A DNA stretch of 14,728 nt from a bacterium (lineage in GTDB: Bacteria > Bacillota > Clostridia > Oscillospirales > Acutalibacteraceae), in assembly GCA_004560045.1 (NCBI GenBank), contig SFWF01000033.1:1-14728 (forward strand), read 5' to 3'. Shown one piece after another: positions 7,757-13,512 of this stretch. Both the position numbers and the translations under genes were made by a program. The first letter of the stretch is position 1; each line of letters starts with the position of its first letter. Under the pieces are notes generated by a model. That model ran no database searches, was not told the origin of the DNA, and worked only from the letters and a program-made list of their open reading frames with translations.

Positions 7757-8800
7757 TTATTCGAGGATCACGCCTTCGTCGGACTTAACGATCTCGCCGA
7801 GAAGGTATGCGGTTTCGCCGTTAGCGTTTAATATCTCAACTGCCTTTTCGGCATCCTCTTTAGCGACTACGACACTCATACCGACACCCATATTAAAGGT
7901 ATTGTACATATCGCGCTCGGGGATATTGCCGACCTTCTCGATAAGGGAGAAGATGGGAAGAACGCGGACGTCGCTCTTCTTGATCTTAGCCGAACAGCCC
8001 TTCGGCAGGCTTCTCGGAATATTTTCATAGAATCCGCCGCCCGTAATATGAGATACGGCCTTTACGTCGACCTCTTTCATAAGAGCAAGCATAGATTTAA
8101 CGTATATCTTGGTTGGGGTAAGAAGGGTCTCGCCAAGGGTCTTTCCGCCAAGCTCCTCGGTATATGCGCCAAGGTCGGCCGACTCGATGTCGAAGACCTT
8201 GCGGACGAGGGAGAAGCCGTTGGAATGAACACCTGTGGAGGCAAGAGCGATGATCACGTCGCCTTCGGCGACCTTACTGTTATCGAGGATCTTTGATTTG
8301 TCTACGATACCCGTGCAGTAGCCTGCAAGGTCGTAGTCGTTTTCGGGCATAAGGCCGGGATGCTCGGCGGTCTCACCGCCTATAAGAGCACAGCCTGCCT
8401 GAACGCAGCCCTCTGCAACACCGCCGACAATTGCGGCGATCTTCTCGGGAAAGTTTTTGCCGCAGGCGATATAATCGAGGAAGAAAAGGGGCTTTGCGCC
8501 GCAGCAGATAATATCGTTAACACACATAGCAACCGCATCAATACCGATGGTATCGTGCTTATCGAGAAGCTGAGCAAGCTTGACCTTGGTGCCGCAACCG
8601 TCGGTTCCTGCAACAAGCACGGGTTCGGCAATTCCCGTAAGGTCAAGGCCGAAGCATCCGCCGAAGCCGCCTACGTCGTCGAGACAGCCCTCGTTTTTGG
8701 TACGGGCAATGTGCTTTTTCATAAGTTCAACAGATTTGTAGCCTGCGGTGATGTCGACACCTGCGGCGGCGTAGCTTTCGGACATAGATTTGTTATGCAT
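7757..8800 (-). CDS. purM: Phosphoribosylformylglycinamidine cyclo-ligase (AIR synthetase)
   Basis: Uses ATP to close FGAM to AIR, step 5. From the ATG at 8800 the protein is 347 residues, normal for PurM. Visible features: GVDITAGYKSVELMKKHI (14-31), the glycine-rich GGFGGCFGL, the ATP/metal segment VAGTDGCGTKVKLAQ (63-77), and AVAMCVNDIICCGAKPLFFLDY (89-110). The reading frame stays open back to an ATG at 8851 inside purF, but AAGGAA lies about nine bases before 8800 and the family N-terminus fits this Met. A further Met at 8785 has no ribosome binding site. Only four bases separate it from the purF stop at 8805. Confidence 0.95.
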   Translation of the reverse strand: MHNKSMSESYAAAGVDITAGYKSVELMKKHIARTKNEGCLDDVGGFGGCFGLDLTGIAEPVLVAGTDGCGTKVKLAQLLDKHDTIGIDAVAMCVNDIICCGAKPLFFLDYIACGKNFPEKIAAIVGGVAEGCVQAGCALIGGETAEHPGLMPENDYDLAGYCTGIVDKSKILDNSKVAEGDVIIALASTGVHSNGFSLVRKVFDIESADLGAYTEELGGKTLGETLLTPTKIYVKSMLALMKEVDVKAVSHITGGGFYENIPRSLPKGCSAKIKKSDVRVLPIFSLIEKVGNIPERDMYNTFNMGVGMSVVVAKEDAEKAVEILNANGETAYLLGEIVKSDEGVILE

Positions 8801-8804
8801 AATT

Positions 8805-10229
8805 TTATTCCTTTCCGTTCCAGCAATATGTGCAAAGCTTGCACGGTTCAAGACCTATTGCTTTGATTATTCCTTCAAGTGACTGAAATTCGAGAGAGGT
8901 GAAGTTAAGCTTTTGACAGATAGTCTCGCGAAGCTTTTTGCCGCGCTCGGTGGAGGAGTCGATATATTCGTCGATATGTTTAAGGCCCTCCTCCCCTTCC
9001 AGATCGATTATGGTCTTTCGGGCAATGAGGTCTAAGTCGCTGTTGTTGCTTGAGAAGCTCAGATATTTACAGCTATACATAATGGGCGGGCAGGCCGAAC
9101 GGATGTGAACCTCTTTGGCCCCGTTGTTATAAAGAAAATCGACCGTTTCCTTAAGCTGAGTTCCCCTGACAATGGAATCGTCGACAAAGAGGAGCTTTTT
9201 ATCCTTGATAAGTTCGGGCACGGGGATCTGCTTCATTTTGGCGACCTTGTTTCGGTCTTCCTGACGTGTCGGAATGAAGCTTCTCGACCAGGTCGGGGTA
9301 TATTTGATAAAGGGTCGGGCGTAGGGGGCAGAAGAATTGTTGGCGTAGCCGATAGCGTGGGGCACTCCGGAATCGGGTATTCCCGCAACCGAATCGACGT
9401 CCTGCGCAATTCCCTGCTTTTTATCGTTTTCGGCGAGGATCTCACCGTTTCGGCATCTCATTACCTCAACGTTTACACCCTCGTAGGCGGAGGTAGGATA
9501 ACCATAGTAGCTCCAGAGGAAGGAGCATATTCTCATTTCCTTTTTAGCCTCGCTCAGTACGGTGCATTTATCGGCGGTAAGCTCCACTATTTCGGCAGGA
9601 CCAAGCTCCTTATAATCCTCGTAACCGAGCTTCTGATAAGCGAAGGACTCGAAGGCTACGCAGAAGCCGTCGTCGTTTTTAGCGATAAGCACGGGAAGTC
9701 GTCCGAGCTTATCTCGGGCGGCTATAAGGTTTCCCTTATCGGTTAAGATAAGGATCGAAGCCGAGCCTTCTATTTCGTCCTGCGCGAAACGAATTCCGTC
9801 GGTGAAGTTATCCTTTTGGTTTATGAGAGCGGCAATAAGCTCGGTCTTATTTATTCCGCCGCCGTTCATAGGTAGAAAATGTCCCCCATTGTCAACAAGG
9901 TAGCGGGAAATAAGCTCTTCCGCGTTATTTATTGCGCCGATCATACATATAGCATAGGTGCAGAATTTCGAGCGGACGAGGAGAGGCTGCGGATCGTAGT
10001 CGCTTATACAGCCAATGGCCGCTTTGCCTTTTGCCTCTTCGAAAATATGCTCGAATTTCGTTCGGAAGGGTGAGTTCTGAATACTGTGAATTTTGCGCTG
10101 CATTCCCTTTTCGGGGTCGTATGCGGCGATACCCGCGCGGCGGGTTCCAAGGTGAGAATGATAGTCGGTTCCGAAAAAGACGTCGAAAATTGCGTCTCCT
10201 TTAGAAACTGCTCCGAAAAAGCCTCCCAT
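8805..10229 (-). CDS. purF: Amidophosphoribosyltransferase homologue (PurF-like) lacking the catalytic N-terminal Cys
   Basis: By position and fold this should make phosphoribosylamine from PRPP, the committed first step. At 474 residues it has PurF architecture: an Ntn-type glutaminase-like N-terminal half (1-230) and a phosphoribosyltransferase half. The PRPP loop VDDSIVRGTQ (349-358) and GIPDSGVPHAIGYA are intact. Cys235, Cys387, Cys463 and Cys466 align with the four Fe-S ligands of Bacillus subtilis PurF. However, the protein starts MGGFFGAVSK where PurF has MCGVFG, so the nucleophile Cys is Gly. The region that normally reads GHVRYSTTG is GCISDYDPQP, and other glutamine-site residues also look altered. 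AGGAGG is correctly placed before this ATG (AGGAGGTATTTATG), so no hidden propeptide is seen. It may use free ammonia or a partner glutaminase, or have another role. I recall PurF-like proteins of this type in Bacteroides and Clostridia but could not check. Confidence 0.8.
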   Translation of the reverse strand: MGGFFGAVSKGDAIFDVFFGTDYHSHLGTRRAGIAAYDPEKGMQRKIHSIQNSPFRTKFEHIFEEAKGKAAIGCISDYDPQPLLVRSKFCTYAICMIGAINNAEELISRYLVDNGGHFLPMNGGGINKTELIAALINQKDNFTDGIRFAQDEIEGSASILILTDKGNLIAARDKLGRLPVLIAKNDDGFCVAFESFAYQKLGYEDYKELGPAEIVELTADKCTVLSEAKKEMRICSFLWSYYGYPTSAYEGVNVEVMRCRNGEILAENDKKQGIAQDVDSVAGIPDSGVPHAIGYANNSSAPYARPFIKYTPTWSRSFIPTRQEDRNKVAKMKQIPVPELIKDKKLLFVDDSIVRGTQLKETVDFLYNNGAKEVHIRSACPPIMYSCKYLSFSSNNSDLDLIARKTIIDLEGEEGLKHIDEYIDSSTERGKKLRETICQKLNFTSLEFQSLEGIIKAIGLEPCKLCTYCWNGKE

Positions 10230-10260
10230 AAATACCTCCTATGGTAATTTGCGATGAAAA

Positions 10261-10752
10261 TTATGCGTTATACTGTTCTGCTATCTTGGCGTCTTTGGCA
10301 AGTACCGCCTCGGCGTCGGCCTTTCTTCTTGCGTCAAGCTTCTCTGCCAGCTCGTCGTCGGATAACGCGATCATCTCGGCGGCAAGGAAGGCGGCGTTGG
10401 CGGCGCCGTTTATGGCTACCGTTGCGACGGGAATTCCCGAGGGCATCTGAACGGTGGCAAGCAGAGCGTCCATACCCTCAAGGGAGGATTTTATCGGAAT
10501 ACCGATTACGGGGATGGTAGTGTTGGCGGCGATAGCTCCTGCAAGATGAGCGGCCATTCCTGCGGCGCAAATGAGGGCACCGAAGCCGTTAGCTCTTGCA
10601 TTCACGGCAAATTCTCTTGCCTGCTCAGGGGTTCTGTGGGCCGAGTAGACGTGAACCTCGAAAGGAATTTCGAAGTCGCTCAGCACCTTAAAGGCCTTTT
10701 CAACGACCGGTTGGTCGCTGTCGCTTCCCATAATTATTCCGACTTTTTTCAT
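10261..10752 (-). CDS. purE: N5-carboxyaminoimidazole ribonucleotide mutase, class I PurE
   Basis: Interconverts N5-CAIR and CAIR, the carboxylation step after AIR. The 163-residue protein has the expected PurE motifs: GSDSD (9-13), YSAHRTPE with His39, AAGMAAHLAG with His69, and PVIGIPIKSSLEGMDALLATVQMP beginning at 81 (quoted in part: PVIGIPIKSS). AGGAGG at 10760-10765 precedes the ATG. It is the first gene of the operon, directly below the ZTP riboswitch terminator. A gap of 31 bases separates it from the purF-like gene. The usual partner purC, often next to purE in clostridia, is absent, and no purK is seen. Confidence 0.95.
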   Translation of the reverse strand: MKKVGIIMGSDSDQPVVEKAFKVLSDFEIPFEVHVYSAHRTPEQAREFAVNARANGFGALICAAGMAAHLAGAIAANTTIPVIGIPIKSSLEGMDALLATVQMPSGIPVATVAINGAANAAFLAAEMIALSDDELAEKLDARRKADAEAVLAKDAKIAEQYNA

Positions 10753-10765
10753 TATATTTCCTCCT

Positions 10766-10814
10766 AAAAACGTAAAAAGGCAGTCCGAGCCTCAATAAAG
10801 GTTTACGAACTGCC
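10766..10814 (-). terminator. Intrinsic terminator of the ZTP riboswitch
   Basis: In the minus-strand RNA, GGCAGTTCG (10814-10806) pairs with CGGACTGCC (10787-10779) over nine base pairs, one of them G-U. A run of five T, ACG and five more T follow. The 5' arm shares bases 10811-10814 with the last conserved segment of the aptamer, so ligand-bound aptamer and terminator should be mutually exclusive. This is the standard on-switch layout for this riboswitch class. Confidence 0.88.
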
Positions 10815-10886
10815 CAGACGGTCGACATTTTTTCGGTGCTTTTGCTCCCCTTTGGTTTCCCAATGATCCGTCAGTTACAAAAGCCC
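10806..10886 (-). ncRNA. ZTP riboswitch (pfl motif) controlling the pur operon
   Basis: The minus-strand leader has all parts of the pfl/ZTP aptamer. P1 is GCTTTTG (10884-10878) with CAAAAGC (10844-10838). P2 is TTGG-GAAA-CCAA (10863-10852). The conserved GGGGAGC lies at 10850-10844. A pseudoknot joins GACGG (10872-10868) to CCGTC (10821-10817), which continues into the conserved TGGGC. The class binds ZTP/ZMP, which accumulates when 10-formyl-THF is short, and turns genes on. Here it precedes the full pur operon, including the AICAR transformylase that consumes ZMP. A guanine riboswitch was considered, but the fold and conserved bases do not match one. Confidence 0.9.
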
Positions 10887-10902
10887 ATATTTTTACTTTC
10901 CC

Positions 10903-10931
10903 ATTTTAACATTTTTAAGGCGAAAGGTCAA
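10903..10931 (-). promoter_or_regulatory. Promoter of the pur operon
   Basis: On the minus strand a TTGACC -35 box (10931-10926) and a TAAAAT -10 box (10908-10903) are separated by 17 bases. Transcription should begin near 10896, about ten bases before the riboswitch P1 stem, leaving a leader of roughly 145 bases before purE. Confidence 0.8.
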
Positions 10932-10980
10932 GCAAAATAACCTCGAAAAAACTCTTTTGGTAAGTATATAAAAATTGTGT

Positions 10981-11008
10981 TTGAAAAAGCAAAAAAGTAT
11001 GTTATAAT
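10981..11008 (+). promoter_or_regulatory. Promoter of the DAHP synthase gene
   Basis: TTGAAA (10981-10986) and a perfect TATAAT (11003-11008) are spaced by 16 bases; shifting the -35 by one base (TTTGAA) gives 17. It is divergent from the pur promoter. The roughly 50 AT-rich bases between the two promoters show no clear operator. The short leader has AAGAAGG at 11029-11035 as ribosome binding site for the ATG at 11047. Confidence 0.75.
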
Positions 11009-11046
11009 ATACAGAAATATTTGTTTTAAAGAAGGCTCAACTTAAA

Positions 11047-12075
11047 ATGTCAATGTTATTCCATCAAAAGCTCCCTATTCCGAAGGAGATAAAGGAGCAA
11101 TATCCCTTAAAGGCTGAGGTCGTCGAGAAAAAGGCCAAAAGAGACGCCGAGATAAGAAAGGTCTTTTCGGGAGAAAGCGATAAATTCGTGCTTATAATCG
11201 GCCCCTGCTCGGCAGACAACGAAGAGTCCGTTATGGACTATATTCACCGTCTGAAGAGACTTCAGGAACAGGTTGAGGATAAGATCCTTATCATCCCCCG
11301 AATCTACACAAACAAGCCGAGGACTACGGGAGACGGCTATAAGGGTATGATACATCAGCCCGACCCTAATCAGAAGCCCGATATGCTAAAGGGACTTCTT
11401 GCCATACGTCAACTGCACACACGTGCTATCGACGAAACGGGCTTTTCCTGCGCAGACGAGATGCTCTACCCCGAAAACTACCGCTATCTTGACGATCTTT
11501 TAGGGTATGTTGCGATCGGAGCCAGATCGGTAGAAAATCAGCAGCACCGCCTCGTTTCCAGCGGAATGGTCATCCCCGTCGGTATGAAGAACCCCACCAG
11601 CGGCGACTACTCGGTTATGCTTAATTCTATTACCGCCGCACAGCACAGTCACGACTTTATATACCGTGGCTGGGAGGTTACCTCCTCGGGTAACGAGCTT
11701 GCCCACGCTATCCTCAGAGGCTCGGTCAACAAGCACGGACAGGCTATCCCCAACTATCACTACGAGGATCTTATAAGACTTTTTGAAGCCTATTCTGCCA
11801 AGAATCTTCTTAATATGGGGGTTATTGTCGACACCAACCACTCTAACTCCAACAAGCAGTATTTAGAGCAGGTTCGCATTGCGAAGGAGATACTCCACAG
11901 TATGCGCCACTGCGAGGATATAAAGAATATGGTCAAGGGTCTTATGATAGAAAGCTATATCGAGGACGGCTGTCAGAGGATCGGCGAGGGAGTTTACGGC
12001 AAGTCCATCACCGACCCCTGCCTTGGCTGGGAAAAGACCGAAAAGCTTGTTTTAGATATTGCAGACGTACTTTAA
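11047..12075 (+). CDS. 3-deoxy-7-phosphoheptulonate (DAHP) synthase, class I (AroF/G/H type)
   Basis: Condenses phosphoenolpyruvate and erythrose 4-phosphate to DAHP, the entry step to aromatic amino acids. The 342-residue protein is the usual length for the class I alpha enzyme. Motifs in order: IIGPCSADNEES with Cys54 as likely metal ligand (50-61); the substrate loop KPRTTGDGYKG (90-100); GARSVENQQHR (158-168), equivalent to GARTTESQxHR; and the metal-site residues His265 (DTNHSNSNK), Glu302 (MIESYIEDG) and Asp323 (ITDPCLGW). Which feedback inhibitor it answers to cannot be told, so no aroF/G/H letter is given. It has its own promoter, divergent from the pur operon. Its stop is eight bases from the next gene, suggesting shared transcription although the functions look unrelated. 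Confidence 0.93.
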   Translation: MSMLFHQKLPIPKEIKEQYPLKAEVVEKKAKRDAEIRKVFSGESDKFVLIIGPCSADNEESVMDYIHRLKRLQEQVEDKILIIPRIYTNKPRTTGDGYKGMIHQPDPNQKPDMLKGLLAIRQLHTRAIDETGFSCADEMLYPENYRYLDDLLGYVAIGARSVENQQHRLVSSGMVIPVGMKNPTSGDYSVMLNSITAAQHSHDFIYRGWEVTSSGNELAHAILRGSVNKHGQAIPNYHYEDLIRLFEAYSAKNLLNMGVIVDTNHSNSNKQYLEQVRIAKEILHSMRHCEDIKNMVKGLMIESYIEDGCQRIGEGVYGKSITDPCLGWEKTEKLVLDIADVL

Positions 12076-12083
12076 GAAAGCAA

Positions 12084-13409
12084 GTGCATTTTATTGAAAT
12101 TAAACTTAAACCTCAAGAAGGTATGAATACCGCCGATATCCAAAAAGCAATCGACGATTGCTTTCTTGCAGGCGGCGGAACGGTAAGACTTACGAAAGGC
12201 GTTTTTAAGGTAGGCGGTCTGCGCCTTCGGTCAAACTGTACCCTTTATCTTGAAAGCGGTGCTATACTGAAGGGAACGAGAAACCCTGATGATTACTGTA
12301 TACTGAAAAACGATTACGTCGAGCCAATTAAGGAATAGTATAAAACCGACGTTTTGTGGAATTATGCCGCCGTTCGCACCACACACGATCATTTTCTAAA
12401 GCCCGGAAGCAGCTGGAATAATGCAGTTATTCGTGTTCTGGATGCAGAAAATGTTTCCATAATAGGCGAAGAAGGGTCGGTTATCGACGGGTCTGACTGC
12501 TATGACGAAACAGGAGAGGAATTTTACAGAGGTCCTCACGGCATCAGCGTGCATTACAGTAAAAATCTTACCTTTAAGGGCTACACCATACAGAATACAG
12601 GCAACTGGGCTCATCAAACCCTGTTTTCATCGGATATGAGTTTTTCAAATATCACGATACTCGGCGGACACGACGGAATACATATGTCCTCCTGCGACGA
12701 TATTAAGATTTCGGACTGCAATTTCTATACGGGAGATGACTGTATAGCAGGCTTTGATAACAATAACGTTTACGTATCAGGCTGTGAGATCAACTCGGCC
12801 TGCAGCGGACTTCGCTTCGGCGGAAACAACATTTTGGTTGAAAACTGTCATTTCTTCGGGCCGGCAAAATATTTCTTCCGCGGCAGTCTTTCCCTTGAGG
12901 ACAAGATCGCAGGAAACCCTTCCCCCACCGAAGGTAAAAAGACAATGCTCAGCATTTTCACCTATTATTCCGATTTCACCCTTAAGGTAAGACGTGACCC
13001 CAAAAACATCATTATCAGACACTGCAAAGCCGAAAACGTCGAAAGATTTTTGCACTATGACTTTACGGGAAAACAGGTCTGGCAGAAGAACAGACCCCTT
13101 AGGGAGATCACCTTTGACGGAATTACCGCAAAGGGTATAGATATGCCTCTTAACGCTTACGGCGATCAAAAGGAGAGGGTCGACATCTCTATCAAAAACT
13201 CTACCGTAGCCTTTACGGGCAAAGCGGACTGCGCTATCAGAGGCGGTAATTTCGGAGTTATTGATATTGACTCGGTTGAGATCAGAAACCTCGACGCTCC
13301 CCTTGTTAAGGTTTACGTAGAGGCCGGAGAAATAAGGGTCCGAAACCTTATCGGCGTTAAAGATATCTACACCGTTACCGAAGAGAAATTTGAAGCGGAC
13401 CCGATATAA
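12084..13409 (+). pseudogene. GH28-like right-handed beta-helix protein, interrupted by an in-frame TAG
   Basis: A single reading frame runs from a GTG at 12084 to TAA at 13407-13409 (441 codons), broken only by a TAG at 12336-12338 (codon 85). The first part has the beta-helix opening NTADIQKAIDDCFLAGGGTV and GLRLRSNCTLYLESGAILKG. After the stop the frame resumes as YKTDVLWNYAAVRTTHDHF and continues through repeated short strands. GHDGIHMS (195-202) and TGDDCIAGFDN (216-226) resemble the GH28 polygalacturonase active-site region. The classical His and RIK motifs of GH28 are not evident, so the substrate is uncertain. No signal peptide is visible, suggesting a cytoplasmic enzyme acting on imported oligosaccharides. 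No ribosome binding site supports a restart at the TTG at 12354. The rest is intact, so the lesion is recent, recoded or a sequence error. It lies eight bases after the DAHP synthase stop. Confidence 0.75.
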
Positions 13410-13419
13410 TCAGAAATAA

Positions 13420-13456
13420 GCAAAAAGAGCGACTGTAAAACAGTCGCTCTTTTTGC
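13420..13456. terminator. Bidirectional intrinsic terminator
   Basis: A perfect 16-bp inverted repeat (13420-13435 with 13441-13456) surrounds the five-base loop TAAAA. The stem core is AGAGCGACTG/CAGTCGCTCT, with A-runs on the left and T-runs on the right. It therefore serves the plus-strand beta-helix gene ending at 13409 and the convergent minus-strand gene ending at 13513. Confidence 0.92.
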
Positions 13457-13512
13457 TGAAAGGATATGATAATTTAGGAACAATCAAGAAATGAAGTTTT
13501 GCGCGCAGACAT

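Noticed and set aside
8801..8851. N-terminal extension of PurM to the ATG at 8851
   Set aside because: It would overlap the end of purF by 47 bases and lacks a ribosome binding site; AAGGAA before 8800 supports the shorter form.
8360..8866. Plus-strand open frame over the purM start
   Set aside because: Antisense to purM and the end of purF, with no start signal and no family match.
9105..9746. Plus-strand open frame of 213 codons inside the purF-like gene
   Set aside because: Antisense to the PRPP-binding domain; only a shadow.
10806..10886. Guanine (purine) riboswitch
   Set aside because: The two-hairpin loop-loop fold and core bases of that class are absent; the GGGGAGC and CCGTCTGGGC elements fit the ZTP class.
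12354..13409. Independent gene starting at TTG 12354
   Set aside because: No ribosome binding site is present, and the frame is continuous with the upstream fragment across a single TAG, so it is the rest of the same gene.
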